The notes: generated from the letters alone by a model not told the origin. A stretch of DNA of 64,000 nucleotides from Plumapathes pennacea (GCA_964036295.1 OZ038466.1:10070001-10134000), one strand, 5' to 3'; positions 31,224 through 42,475 are shown, numbered from the stretch's first letter. Program-made: numbers and translations.

Positions 31224-32525
31224 GTAAGACTGCCTCTTCTTTCTTGCCCCTGCCCCTCTTCTTCCTTATGCCGACGGAGCGGTAGATATGTAGAGAAGAC
31301 ATGTTCGAACAACCCAACACTGTCGTTAATATTCTTAGTCCAAGCAGTTTTAGTAATCAATAAACTAATATTGGGATGGCATTATTCAGTTGAAATACAG
31401 TTAGTTAAAACACTGAAAAGGAGTTAGGGAGAGACCGACAAAACTAAATAAAGTGCCCATGTCAGGCACAAATTATATTTCTCTCTTAAAAAGACCGGGC
31501 AACTTTGGAAAACATTTTTGGCATCATGGTAGACCTCAGTAAACAGCACAGTTTTAAAATGAAGGAATAACTGATGAGTGTCAGAAACGTTTCAACAAAA
31601 AGTGGTACCAATGTTTGCTTTTTTTGCTCCCTAAATCGCATTCAGGTGAAACGCCTGCATCATCTGGTCCACATGCTGAGGTAAGTTCTAAACTCTTCTG
31701 TAATTCAATTGTGTCATATTTTTTTGATGCATGCTTTTACCTTTTTCTACTTTCGACTGTTTTCGACTGTTCTACATGTTTTCATATGCTCAACAAGTAC
31801 CCTACTACCTAGTGTGTTCAGTGTTTGAAGCCTATTGTCGAATTTGTTAGGTAAATTTAGTGTGAACGTTGCATGTTGAAGATCACGGTGAAAATGGACC
31901 ATCGAACATGACGGTGGTTTGTAAAAACTACATTTATGGTCCTATACTGAATAGCGGTTAGCCTTATTTTAGTGCAAGGCGAATGTTTGTTGCTCAGAAT
32001 AAGAATAGAGAGGCCCAGCTTTAAGGAAAGATCAGTTATGTAACAATAATGTGAAGCTGTGCTGTGCTGTGCTATACAACAAAGACCATGTTAGGGGCCC
32101 CGTTTCATTTGATGTGCCTTTTGCAGAATATGAATAACTCAAGGCTTATAATAGTTTAATACGTTCACCAAAATAGTGTAAACAGTCCCTTGTACTGATC
32201 AATAACCAAGATGACCCAAAACCACACAATTCTACTCTCAATTCAGCAACTCCTCTTCAAAAACAGATCTCGGAGTTATGCAATGAACTTTATTCTTTGC
32301 TCTCTCTTTTCCCCTCCAGAATGAACTGCAGCCAATCATGAACGTCAGCAAAGAAAGCAGCTAAACCAGCGAAAAAACCAGCGAGACGAGCTTAGTCCTC
32401 TCGCTGTTATGGCAAACAACCAGCTTTAGGCAATCAAGAGAGTATGATATAAGAGAAGGACTCCAGGCGCCCCATGATAATTTTTTCAATCTATTTTTAG
32501 CCTTTAAAGCTATTTTTATCTCGTC

Positions 32526-32650
32526 CCATGGCCGCGACCTCTACCTCTACCCTCGAGCTTCGCTCTCGGCCAACTGATCGCTTCTCGGAACAGATAATAT
32601 CCTCGGACAATTATCCGTGCATATTTCCTCGCCAAAAGTAGTTTATTGCT
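32526..32650. repeat. Half of a palindromic element, 3' of copy 1
   Basis: Matches the right half of the hairpin at 59012-59187 (CTCGAGCTTCGCTCTCGGCC... AGTAGTTTATTG). The same half lies at 49203-49300 in unit 2. Confidence 0.75.
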
Positions 32651-33339
32651 TATATATTCTTATTTAACTTTTGTTTGTACTTTGCATCACATGTGTGGAA
32701 AAACTAAAACAATTTAGTAGGGCGATTCTCGTGTTCTATATTTTGGGTAAAACAAATTGGCTTTTCATTGATTTGATTTTTAAGTTCTTTATCGTCATTA
32801 CATTTACACCGTTTCCTTACAAACATTACGCTAGGAATAAGTCAACATAACCATTACACGAGCTATTATCAACATAGCCATTGTATTTGGTATGTATCAA
32901 ATGTATTAACATAAACATTGCACTATGTCAACATACCCATGACACTCTTGATACGTATCAACACGAACATTGCACTTAGCACCTACTCGTTAAATATTTG
33001 ATTAATGTCACTGCTCCTTATGATAACAAGACGAGGCACATATTGGCGTAAGGGGGATGCACTGCCCTGCGGTATATCTAGCTGGGCGACTTCCGGTTGC
33101 GCGACCTTTTAAAACCTCACTTATCACCCCATTAGCTTGGGGATAGGACAAGCGTATTGGTAGGTCTTGATTTTATAGCAGAGCCTCACTTATCTCCCCG
33201 GCACTACGAGCTGAGACCATAGGTCAGCACGTGCTGGATCGGACAAGAGTATTGGCAGGTATGCGTAAAATAATGCCCAAAAGCTTGGGGGAAGTCGCTG
33301 CGCAGACTTAACCGCAAACAAAGGGAAGTGACCCAGTTT

Positions 33340-34140
33340 ATCCCCGAACGAAGTGAGGGAAATACTCACGACGCTAATGCAGTAGTATTATCGCCTTATC
33401 GGAGACTCCAAGCCTGCCGCCATCTCGAAATCTAATGTTCGTCTGTCAGTCTGTCAGTCTGTCAGTCTTGCGTGCGACCTCGTCCCCAGTTCCTATCGCG
33501 TCGCTGCAGAACCAATAACAAAGGCCGGATCGATCACGTGTGGCCCTGTAGTTTTAATCGCAATGAGAGAAATTAGATTGAACGAAGCAACTACATTATA
33601 TCGTAGCTGTGTTCACGAAAATGGAAAACTTGAAAACCGGAAAACTTGAAACACAACAGTCTCGCGAAGCTCGTCTTCAAAAGAGAAGGGAACAGGCACG
33701 AGCAAGGCGGAATCGTGAAACGATCGAACAGCGCCAGTTCGTCTCGACAAAAGACGGAACTATGACCGAAAAGAAAACAGCGCATGAATGCCGATCGAAA
33801 GCGACATGAAGAGAAGCGGGTAACATAGACAACTCCGCAAAGAGAACAGCGCTTGAAAGCGAATCGAGACCTTCAGGAGAAAAAGCGGGCCGAAGAGAAG
33901 ACTCCGCAAAGACAACAGCGCATGAATGCCGACCAAAAGCGACATGAACAGAAGCGGGTAACACAGACAACTCCGCAAAGGGAACAGCGCTTGAAAGCAA
34001 ATCGGGAGCTTCAGACGCCGTTTTGCGTTAAACTCAGATACTTATTTAGAAAGGACAAGCAACAAAGGTTAGTCAGTGGAAATCGAACAATCACCGTGAC
34101 AAATATATTCTATCCCGTATAGCTTGTAACTCGATCACTT
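33340..34140 (+). mobile_element. Left part of an older repeat with Lys/Arg/Glu-rich open frame
   Basis: Recurs inverted at about 57710-58490. Contains ATGGAAAACTTGAAAACC at about 33620 and a basic open frame at 33609-33809, then tandem repeats at 33800-34020 reading TPQREQRLKANR. Such basic repeats occur near the start of some animal Helitron or helicase-like transposon proteins, but the resemblance is only in composition. Stops and frame changes show it is not intact. The other half continues after the LTR element to about 39229. Confidence 0.5.
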
Positions 34141-34499
34141 CAAGAATGTATTAAAATCTGTATGCTGATCATTTTCCCTCGAAGTATTGTTTTACTACGC
34201 TTCTGTCGCCAGTTTCGGCTACCGTATTCGCTCAGAGCAATCGGAACTTGGAGTCTTGAATGATTTAGTCAGATGTCTTATTTTTCTGTAATCTGACACG
34301 CGGTGATTGTAGCGAGAATCGTTCACAAGCCCTTAGAATTAATTGTACTGCCTATGAATTCAAAATTGGAAAATCAGTGTTCCTTTTTTCCCGTACTACG
34401 ACGGCCGACCAACTTCAAACTTTGAGTATTAAATTTTGAGAACGTGCTTGGCAGACTGTATGAATTAATTTGACGTGCCGACCGAGGGAAATACGTACT

Positions 34500-34666
34500 T
34501 GTTGTAATATTCCCCAGTTAAGACCTGACTACCACCCCCAGGGGACTTGAAGCCCTGCCGTTACTGTAGGGCCACCCCGCAGCACAGGCTGCGACCACGT
34601 TGTGTTCAGTTCTTTTTATTATTATTCAGTTGATTATAACAAGCAATAAAAGTTGATATTAAAACA
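34500..34666 (+). repeat. 5' LTR
   Basis: 167 bp, TGTTG...AACA. AATAAA at 34645 could serve as poly(A) signal. It has C where the 3' LTR has A in the GCCCTG(C/A)CGTTAC stretch. Confidence 0.96.
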
Positions 34667-34784
34667 TGGTGTGAGCAGTGGGATACAAGGTCCGAAGGCA
34701 GCTGTGAACGCCGTGCAATGTAAGCGAGTACTACTCAGCCACGAGAGACAGTGAGTGGCGGCGTCCTGCTATATAATTCCCGAG

Positions 34785-37700
34785 ATGGATGAAAGAAACA
34801 TGTCGAAGCCTGGTCCATTGGTGCTGGACGCACACGCTTCGGAAAACTGGAGAAAGTTTCTGATGCAATTTGAAATTTACCTCATAGCCAAGGAGAAGGA
34901 CGATAAACCGGACAAGTTAAAGGTAAATCTGTTGCTTAATTGTGCTGGACCAGAAGCCATTGAAGAGTACAGTCATTTTGTGTACAGTGGAGAAGAAAGC
35001 AACGACTCCTATACAGTTGTTTGTAAGAAGTTCAAAGAATTATGTGAAGGGGCCAAGAATGTGATATATGAGCGACTAGTATTTAATCAACGAAACCAGA
35101 AAGAAGGAGAGCGGATCGACAGCTTCGTAAGTGAGCTCAAACGACTGTCTCTAACATGTGAATTTGGAGAGCTTCGAGATTCATTGATTAGGGATCGTGT
35201 CGTTGGAGGAGTCCTGTCTGACGACCTGAGAGGCGAGTTGCTCAAGAAGCCAGATCTCACTTTGGCGAGTGCTCATGACTATTGCAGGACATTCGAAGCC
35301 ACAGAACTGCAGAAGTATAAGTTTGCCACGCCAGCACGTTCAAGTACCGAAGGTGGATCAAGAATTCAGCCGATATGGAAGGATCGTGGACAACACATGA
35401 AGACTACTCGTGATCGTTCTTGTAAGTTCTGTGGATACAAGCATCCATTTACTCAACCAAACCGATGCCCTGCTTATGGAAAAAAATGCATGAAGTGCAG
35501 GAAACAGGGACACTTTGCAAAGGTATGTCAGAGTAGTTCACAAGTAGACAGTGTTGCACAAGAGAATGTGTCTGAGGAAAGCAGCAGTCAGGATGTGCAT
35601 GTTTACTTTGGATCAATTGAATTGGCAAGTGTTTCTGATCTCAAGAAAACAAGTAAGAGCATGATCTCAGTCAAGATTGCTGGAAGGGAGGTTCAAATCA
35701 AAGCAGACACAGGTGCAGAGGCTACAGTCATCCCTTATCACTTATATAAAGAAATCACTAAGGTACCTCTACGCAAAATTCAGCAACCCCTGAAAGGCTG
35801 GCTTGCAACCAAACCTATACACCCAAAAGGTTGTGTACGCCTTCCCACAGTATACAAGAACCGCAAGGTGGATTTGTTGTACCTCGTTGTGGAAGGAGAC
35901 TTCACACCTTTGCTCAGTTGTGATGCCTGTTTGGATTTAGAAGTCTTGAGATTCATGAACCTGCAACTCATAAATTCCTCAGAGCCCAATCCAGTCATCC
36001 CAGAAGATGGGCCTAACCCAACCACCCCGGAAACATCCAAACAAGATGAAGACCAGAGTATCTTCAAAACTGATGCAGTTTTGAAGGAGTATCAGGACTG
36101 TTTCAGTTACAAACCTGGCAAACTACCCAATGAAGTACATCTGGAAATTGATTCGTCAGTGCCACCAGTGATACACCCTCCCAGAAAAATCCCAGTTGCT
36201 CTGTTGGAACCAGCACGAGAAAAGCTTAAGGAGATGGAAGAAGATGGCATAATTGTGAAAGAGGAAGGGCATACACCTTGGGTGTCTTCAATGTTAATTA
36301 TTGACAAGAGAAAAGGCAAAGAGAAAGGCAAAAACACTCCACCATCGAAAGGAGAAATAAGAATTTGCATTGACCCCAGAGATCTGAATAAGGCACTGAA
36401 GAGACCCCACTATCCTATGGTCACAGTGGAGGAGGTTGCCAATCGCCTGGCTAATGCGAAGATGTTCACATCGCTTGATGCATGCAGTGGATACTGGCAA
36501 CTTCCTGTGGATGAAGAAAGTTCCAAGCTCCTCACATTTAACACCCCATGGGGGCGTTACCGATTCACAAGACTCCCTTTTGGTATTGCATCAGCTCCAG
36601 AAATCTACCAAAGGGAGATGGACAGACTTTTCGCAGGAATTCCTGTGGAAATAATTGTAGATGATTTCCTGATACATGGTGATAATCAAAGAGACATTGA
36701 CCAGAAACTGATGGAAGTGCTCGACAAGAGTCGAGAAGTGGGCTTGAAGTTCAATCCTAAGAAACTCAAACTCAGAGTTCCAGAAGTAGGGTATGTTGGG
36801 CATGTCCTTTCAGCTGAAGGATTAAAGCCAGATCCTGAGAAGATCAGAGCTATCAACGAAATGCCAGCTCCAACAGACAAGGAAGGCGTGCTACGGTTAT
36901 TGGGAACTTTTAACTACCTAGACAAATTCATTGAGCACAAGGCTGATCTTCAAGGACCCATTTCACAACTGACCCAGAAAGATGCAGCATTCGTGTGGGA
37001 AACACCACAACAGGAGGTCTTCAGTAAGCTGAAGACAGTCATCACCAGCGCACCTGTGCTGGCATACTTTGACAACAGCAAAGAGACAGTTCTAAATGTG
37101 GATGCCAGCAGCACTGGACTTGGGGCAGTGATCATGCAAGAGGGCAGACCAGTGGCATACAGCTCAAAGACACTGACTAGCTGTGAGACAAGGTATGCCA
37201 ATATTGAGAGAGAACTGTTGGCTATTGTATGGGGAGCACAGAAATTTCACACATACATGTATGGGCGCAGGGTCATTGTGGAAACGGATCACAAACCACT
37301 GGAGTCTATATTCAAAAAGCCACTGAATGATGCCCCACCCCGACTACAGAGGATGCTCCTGAAACTGACCAAGTATGATCTCATTGTACGATATGTTCCT
37401 GGGAAGAAACAGGTCTTATCCGACTGTCTTAGCAGAGCACCACTCCAGGATACTGAACCAGCCAGCCCACCTGAAGATGTAATTGGAGTCAATCTCATTG
37501 AGAAACTTGGTTTTGAAACCACCATACTTCAGAGATTCAGAGACAGTTCAGGTGCTGATGAGACTTCACGAGTAGTCATGGACTATGTCACTAAGGGTTG
37601 GCCTGCTGAGAAAGACCAGGTGGATGAACTGGCCAAAGAGTATTGGAGCTACAGAGAAGAGCTCAGTGTAGAGGATGGACTACTATTTAAACTTGACAGA

Positions 37701-38843
37701 ATAGTTGTCCCAAGATCACTGAGAGCTGATGTGTTGGATGAAATCCATGGAGCACACATGGGAGAAAGCAAAAGTCTATGCTTTGCCCGAGATTACGTAT
37801 TCTGGCCCTCAATGACATCTCAAATCAAAGATAAAGTCAGCTCCTGTCCCATCTGCAATGCCTTCCGCAACAGACAACAGAAAGAATCATTGCATCCCCA
37901 TGACATTCCAGGATTACCATGGCAAGTGGTCGGGACAGACCTCTTTGAATTTGCTGGCCAGACATACGTACTGGTCACTGACTTCTATTCAAAGTACTTT
38001 GAAATAGAACTGCTTCGCCAGCAGACTGCCACTTGCCTCATCAACAACTTGAAGAAGATATTTGCAAGATTTGGAATTCCAGAGGAGGTGGTGAGTGACA
38101 ATGGTTCTCAGTACAGCAATACCAGGAATTTATTCAACACTACACACCAGTTCAAACAATTTGCCAGTGAGTGGGGATTCCGTTATACAACAAGTTCACC
38201 AGAGTATCCTCAATCCAATGGTGCTGCAGAACGGGCAGTACAAACTGCAAAACGTATTCTGAAGAAAGCTGCAGCAGACAACAAAGACCCATTTGAAGGG
38301 CTCCTGAAGTATCGAAATACACCTTTCGAAGATATTGGTGTATCCCCTGCACAGCTCCTGATGAGTCGACGAACTCGCACTATGATACCGACCCATCGAC
38401 GTCTCTTACAGCCACAAGTGGTTGAGCCCGATCGAGTTGCGAAAGTACTTCAAGATCGCCAGAACAGTTCCAAGAAGAACTATGACAAGCAAAGTAGAGA
38501 CTTACCTCCACTTGCAGTTGGAGATAAGGTGCGGATTCGACCAAACAGGGATCACGAGTGGCGTAAAGCTGAAGTCTTACCAAGGTCTTACCTAGTGCAG
38601 GATGAACGCGGCCGTGTCTTCAGACGGAATAGGCGACAGCTCATCTCAGTTCCAAATGACCGACCTATGAGTCCACAGATAAGTGTTCCTCCTATGCATT
38701 CAAAGCCGCCTGATGCAGTGAGACCAGAACCAAGACCATTGGAAGTACCTGAGCAATCTCCACAGACAGTGGAACATCCACCTACCACAACAAAGTCTGG
38801 AAGACCAGTCAAGAAACCTCAAAGATACATTGAATCCTGTTAG
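34785..38843 (+). CDS. Gag-Pol polyprotein of LTR retrotransposon
   Basis: 1352 residues from the first ATG; an in-frame GTG 30 bases upstream is unlikely as a eukaryotic start. Domains in order: Gag-like N-terminus (about 1-200); zinc knuckle CMKCRKQGHFAKVC (about 233-246); aspartic protease DTGAEATVIP (about 307); reverse transcriptase with FTSLDACSGYWQLPV and active-site IVDDFLIHG (about 624); RNase H with NVDASSTGLGAV (about 770) and ETDHKPLE; integrase zinc finger HGAH...CPIC; integrase core D in VGTDLFEF (about 1049), D in SDNGSQYS (about 1103) and E in NGAAERAVQ (about 1147); then a C-terminal VGDKVRIRP segment. No frameshift separates gag and pol. All catalytic motifs look intact, so the element may still be active. 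Confidence 0.95.
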   Translation: MDERNMSKPGPLVLDAHASENWRKFLMQFEIYLIAKEKDDKPDKLKVNLLLNCAGPEAIEEYSHFVYSGEESNDSYTVVCKKFKELCEGAKNVIYERLVFNQRNQKEGERIDSFVSELKRLSLTCEFGELRDSLIRDRVVGGVLSDDLRGELLKKPDLTLASAHDYCRTFEATELQKYKFATPARSSTEGGSRIQPIWKDRGQHMKTTRDRSCKFCGYKHPFTQPNRCPAYGKKCMKCRKQGHFAKVCQSSSQVDSVAQENVSEESSSQDVHVYFGSIELASVSDLKKTSKSMISVKIAGREVQIKADTGAEATVIPYHLYKEITKVPLRKIQQPLKGWLATKPIHPKGCVRLPTVYKNRKVDLLYLVVEGDFTPLLSCDACLDLEVLRFMNLQLINSSEPNPVIPEDGPNPTTPETSKQDEDQSIFKTDAVLKEYQDCFSYKPGKLPNEVHLEIDSSVPPVIHPPRKIPVALLEPAREKLKEMEEDGIIVKEEGHTPWVSSMLIIDKRKGKEKGKNTPPSKGEIRICIDPRDLNKALKRPHYPMVTVEEVANRLANAKMFTSLDACSGYWQLPVDEESSKLLTFNTPWGRYRFTRLPFGIASAPEIYQREMDRLFAGIPVEIIVDDFLIHGDNQRDIDQKLMEVLDKSREVGLKFNPKKLKLRVPEVGYVGHVLSAEGLKPDPEKIRAINEMPAPTDKEGVLRLLGTFNYLDKFIEHKADLQGPISQLTQKDAAFVWETPQQEVFSKLKTVITSAPVLAYFDNSKETVLNVDASSTGLGAVIMQEGRPVAYSSKTLTSCETRYANIERELLAIVWGAQKFHTYMYGRRVIVETDHKPLESIFKKPLNDAPPRLQRMLLKLTKYDLIVRYVPGKKQVLSDCLSRAPLQDTEPASPPEDVIGVNLIEKLGFETTILQRFRDSSGADETSRVVMDYVTKGWPAEKDQVDELAKEYWSYREELSVEDGLLFKLDRIVVPRSLRADVLDEIHGAHMGESKSLCFARDYVFWPSMTSQIKDKVSSCPICNAFRNRQQKESLHPHDIPGLPWQVVGTDLFEFAGQTYVLVTDFYSKYFEIELLRQQTATCLINNLKKIFARFGIPEEVVSDNGSQYSNTRNLFNTTHQFKQFASEWGFRYTTSSPEYPQSNGAAERAVQTAKRILKKAAADNKDPFEGLLKYRNTPFEDIGVSPAQLLMSRRTRTMIPTHRRLLQPQVVEPDRVAKVLQDRQNSSKKNYDKQSRDLPPLAVGDKVRIRPNRDHEWRKAEVLPRSYLVQDERGRVFRRNRRQLISVPNDRPMSPQISVPPMHSKPPDAVRPEPRPLEVPEQSPQTVEHPPTTTKSGRPVKKPQRYIESC

Positions 38844-38851
38844 GGGAGAGA

Positions 38852-39018
38852 TGTTGTAATATTCCCCAGTTAAGACCTGACTACCACCCCCAGGGGACTT
38901 GAAGCCCTGACGTTACTGTAGGGCCACCCCGCAGCACAGGCTGCGACCACGTTGTGTTCAGTTCTTTTTATTATTATTCAGTTGATTATAACAAGCAATA
39001 AAAGTTGATATTAAAACA
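38852..39018 (+). repeat. 3' LTR
   Basis: 167 bp, identical to the 5' LTR except for one base. Preceded by the purine-rich AGGGGAGAGA that probably primes plus-strand synthesis. Confidence 0.96.
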
Positions 39019-39765
39019 GTACTTCGTCACGCAATCGATTCTTTTTTCAACGCAAAAATATAACACACACCATTCTTTTTCTCCTTCCTTTGCGTGTAGC
39101 ACTTGAGTTCGAAGAAAAGATTGAGTCAACATTTCGGTAAAACAAAGGCTACTCTTGTTGGGAGTTACCAAAGTAAAAGTCCCATCAATGGCAGAGTGAG
39201 GGGGTATCTGCGATTATCGTATTTCTAGTTGAGAAATAAACAAAGCAAGGCACCACTCCAAAGGGAGGGAGGGTGGGGAATTCGCAAAACGTTGCAACAA
39301 GCGTACCAAGTAAGGCTGCTATAAAATGTACTGTGACGATTGTTCAGCTGCTTTTATAGTCAGACAAGTATCGGACAACAGTGGGTCTTGAGCCTGACAT
39401 GTCTCGCCATTACGTGGCGAGTTTTAGCTAACATGAATAGAGCATACATAAATTGAGCCAATCTCTATTCAGTTAAAAACCGCCACTAGACAAGGTTTTC
39501 GTCATCCCGGTAAAATCCTAAAGCATGGTATTGTTTCACTAGAGGACATGAATGAACAATGGTGAATGAACAGTAACCGCCGATGTCGTGACTGCCCTCG
39601 ACTGACCTTGCTCGTCACATCCATTAACTGCATTTTACACGGGACGTTGTAAATGCTTTAGAAGATAACTAGGCAAAAACACCATGTTTACCAGTGTACG
39701 TTCACTCATCCATTATTTGTATGGATAAATGTGTACATAGGTAATACGTATTTTTATCAATTCAA

Positions 39766-40845
39766 CTAGACTGGCCTTGCCAGTGAGCTCGCGGCGTGAG
39801 TTGGGTCGAGACCAGAATATAAAATGGAAAGTAGGGGACAAGAGCGGAACTCCCAAGAGAGACTTCCAATTTCTCACCATAAAAATATCACACAGTATAG
39901 AGAACTTGGCTTTTGACACCTTGCTCTTTTGACACCTTGATTAAACTAAAAATTATTATTGCAACACTCATACACTTGCTTCTTAAACGTTGAGCGACCC
40001 TGCATCTTGAGAATGCGTGACATATCTTTTTATGCACAATCGATTATGACAGTTTGACCTTGACTCATATTTCTAATCAGAGGCCACGATTAATCCAGCC
40101 TTCGCTTCACTACTTATGTGTTTTCTTTTGTTAACTCAATACGTTTCTTCTATCAGGCTTTCGAGTATTCGTGCTCTGTAACAAATATAAAATTGAAAGC
40201 GAGGAATGTCACACGAGAGATGTTTACAATATTATTGCGCTTTTGTTCACAGTGTGTTCAGTCCATTTGTGACTGCAAACTCAATCCTCAGAATTATTTC
40301 GGTGTATTTTTCATTTCTGGTATTCACTGACCATTGCGAAACAAAGGCTACATGATCGAATGAAAGAAACACTTCAACAGGCAATGTACGATACGCAGAA
40401 GAATTTTATGAGGCAACAGATGTCATGTACAGAGTAAAGCATAAAGCGCCATTGTTTTACGGCTAAAGCTCACCGTAGCTTTGGTTTCTGCTTTCGCCCT
40501 GTTATCTTCCCAGAAGTATTTCGTGTCGCCACAGAAAGTTTCGTCGGGACTAAATATTTATCGGCGACAGCGGTACCATCAAATATTTGTTTACGGCTAT
40601 TCTCAAAGCTTCCGCGGTGAACGCGAGCCAAAATCGTTCCCGAAAATCCAGTTTATCCGTACATATTCCACAGAGCCAAATGGACATCTGGAGTTGTTTA
40701 GCGAAGTCAATTACGTCATCGCCCAGCACGTGATAATATGAACCAATCACCGTGTGCTGATTCTCGACCCACAAAAAGGAAAAGATAAATAAAAATGCCC
40801 ATTTTTAAGCTCTCGTGGGCCCCAGGCCCCCGCGAGCAACTATTC
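39766..40845. mobile_element. 1.1-kb insertion private to unit 2
   Basis: Interrupts ATCAATTCAAC|TATTCGATTATG, which is continuous in unit 3 at about 49757. Part of it (about 39900-40090) recurs inverted at about 54880-55130. An 86-codon frame at 40481-40741 is not supported. The element type is unknown. Confidence 0.6.
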
Positions 40846-41405
40846 GATTATGAACATATCTTTAGACAATCTACAATCTCCTGTGCACGTTTGAAATTTG
40901 CACATGCTCTGTACCCTCCAGTTCTAAGAAAGAAGAAAATTGTGAATTAGTGTGACAACATTGTGACTTGGGGTGACAATCCTGCGTGAACATCACACCA
41001 CCCAGTTGTGGGTTTGCTTGGCTGATACTGAATGACGCCTGTGAAAACGAAGACATCAAGTCTTGACTAGCAAGCCCACTATGTTGTCAAAAATCTGCAA
41101 TTTATGCGTCACGAAACTTGTGTCGTCGAAGACAGTAAAATAGTGTCCAGTGTGACTACACTGCACAATAATAACACATTGACATTCTGGTCAAACTCTC
41201 ACTTGTCTCTAAACTCAAAGAATCCCAGAGCTCACAAATTAAACATTCTTTATCATTTTGCCCGCCGCCCCACGATATGCCCCTTGGTCTCCGAGGACGA
41301 GGCATCCAGGGAATACTCCTCTCAATAGTAAATGTAAAGTAAGTTTAAAGCAAGTGTAAATGAGCATACAACGTTCATACTTCCTTCCAGTGTCAGATGA
41401 ATATA

Positions 41406-41638
41406 AACTGGTGTATCAACTAAGTGTTGATGAGGGTAATGGAACGCCGTAATAGCTGGCGTTTCGAGCGCTAGCCCTTCGCCATTCGCTCTGACGAAGG
41501 ACTAGCGCTCGAAACGTCAGCTATTGTCTCTTTTACGGCGTTCCATTACCCTCATCAACACTTAGTTGATACACCAGTTTGTCTTCCGCTACGCCGACGC
41601 AGTCAACCTAGTTCTCTTAAGAGCTGGTATTACATTGT
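41406..41638. mobile_element. Hairpin element with 13-bp target duplication, private to unit 2
   Basis: 233 bp. The left arm AACTGGTGTATCAACTAAGT... pairs with the right arm ...ACTTAGTTGATACACCAGTT, and the inner arms pair over AGCGCTCGAAACGTCAGC. A non-palindromic tail of about 60 bp follows the right arm. Flanked by TCAGATGAATATA on both sides (41393-41405 and 41639-41651). Units 1 (25660) and 3 (50310) have the uninterrupted site. Confidence 0.85.
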
Positions 41639-42177
41639 TCAGATGAATATAGACATGCGCCAGATATTTCATGAACTGTGGCACTGCCATTCAAAGTTAC
41701 TGGCAGGACCCCGTAAAATACGTCAATCGGATTTTATTTTCCTTTTATTTCTCTTTCTTTCATTTTTTGTTCTTAAAGTCCATTTCGAGCATCTCGAACG
41801 CAGCTTATACCATCAAGTACAAACTTCTCTAAAGTGCATTTCCGGTTTCCAAAATGACAGTGGTCGGCACAATAGGCCAATATTTGTACTCTCTTTCGCT
41901 CCCGAGCCGCCAAGTTGAATTGTTTTTATGACGAGGAGGCATAGGAAAGAGTGTTACAGACGGACAAAGCGCATTATTGTATAGATGAGAACTCGAACTC
42001 CCCCCCCCCCCCGCTTTGGGGACCAGTATTACGCCTAACTGGAAAAAAGAACAGTTGAAGAACCACCAGACTATAATAGACTGCATGAATTCTCATCAGT
42101 CTAACCTTAAGTATATACACACGTGTTTGACCTAATGCATTTTTTCTGCCCTTTACACTTATCAAGGCATCTCTTTC

Positions 42178-42444
42178 TTTCGCTTTCAAATGCAGACCTT
42201 CATGATGTTTACAAAAAACATCAATAGCAATTGGATAGTCATATTCCTGTGGTGTATTTACTGCATTCTTGAGCACCTCCATCTCTGGGAGCCTGTATTT
42301 TTTTGGTTTCTGTATCCAGAAGCACCGTGCGCTTTCCCCATTCTTAAAACTTCCCACTTTTTCCAGAAAATTATCATTTCTAAGCATACAGTAAACGCAC
42401 AGACGACGCGACACTTTAGACGGCGGAAATAAATCAAGCCTCAA
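42178..42444 (-). other. Minus-strand protein-like fragment (LPEMEVLKNAV), unit 2
   Basis: Open frame with RLPEMEVLKNAV, YDYPIAI and FCKHHEGLHLKAKERDALIS. A close copy is at 50627-50968 and a more distant paralogue at 28896-29201 and 45358-45555. Identity unknown. It lies just upstream of, and divergent from, the receptor's signal exon. Confidence 0.3.
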
Positions 42445-42475
42445 GCGGAAGTCTCACAAACGTCACCCGGCACGA

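Larger units (their letters stand above)
27104..32364 (+). pseudogene. Array Ig receptor, copy 1 (frameshift in third Ig exon)
   Basis: Exons: 27104-27182 signal peptide (MNSPRNSWIWRVCVACLLVG), 29540-29875 V-like Ig, 30038-30289 I-set Ig, 30563-30825 KP-type Ig, 31068-31223 transmembrane, 31646-31680 and 32320-32364 tail (ending KESS, stop TAA). All have GT/AG borders, with phase 1 up to the tail. Compared with copy 2, the KP-type exon carries two extra bases just after CCTGCACACG (near 30671), giving a frameshift and an early stop. Otherwise the gene is open. If that exon is skipped, the frame is restored, because it is flanked by phase 1 on both sides. It may therefore be a pseudogene, an assembly error, or a gene that makes a two-Ig form. 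Role inferred: cell-surface recognition. Confidence 0.8.
25361..33003 (+). repeat. Segmental duplication unit 1
   Basis: Starts at the block TTTATGCGTCACGAAAC, which recurs at 41101 and 50020, and runs through Ig receptor copy 1 to the protease-intron-like block at 32805-33003. It is collinear with units 2 and 3 but lacks the insertions found in their first introns. Confidence 0.85.
34500..39018 (+). mobile_element. Complete Ty3/Gypsy-type LTR retrotransposon
   Basis: 4,519 bp, bounded by 167-bp direct LTRs that start TG and end CA, and flanked by the 5-bp target duplication GTACT (34495-34499 and 39019-39023). A primer-binding site candidate TGGTGTGAGCAGTGGGAT begins at 34667, right after the 5' LTR; a purine-rich tract AGGGGAGAGA precedes the 3' LTR. 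The LTRs differ at one position, so insertion is recent. One long Gag-Pol frame lies between them. The element order (RT, RNase H, then integrase) is that of Ty3/Gypsy and not Ty1/Copia. No envelope-like frame is present. Confidence 0.96.
33004..39660. mobile_element. 6.65-kb insertion at the junction of units 1 and 2
   Basis: The repeat-unit border sequence is interrupted: TCGTTAAATATTTGA at 33003 continues as GAAGATAACTA at about 39661, whereas unit 2's end (49650) and the protease intron (23100) are continuous there. The insert holds an older repeat, part of which recurs inverted at 56997-58490, and, nested in it, an LTR retrotransposon. Confidence 0.7.

Noticed and set aside
33418..33470. 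Short CAGTCTGT tandem repeats that could suggest a CRISPR-like array
   Set aside because: They are simple tandem repeats of eight bases with no spacers.
34755..34784. Start of Gag-Pol at the upstream GTG
   Set aside because: A GTG start is not expected in an animal element; the ATG at 34785 is in frame and fits.
35780..38812. Minus-strand and alternative-frame open reading frames inside the retrotransposon
   Set aside because: They are shadows of the intact Gag-Pol frame.
40481..40774. 86- and 74-codon frames on both strands in the unit 2 insertion
   Set aside because: No splice sites, domain or second copy supports either frame.
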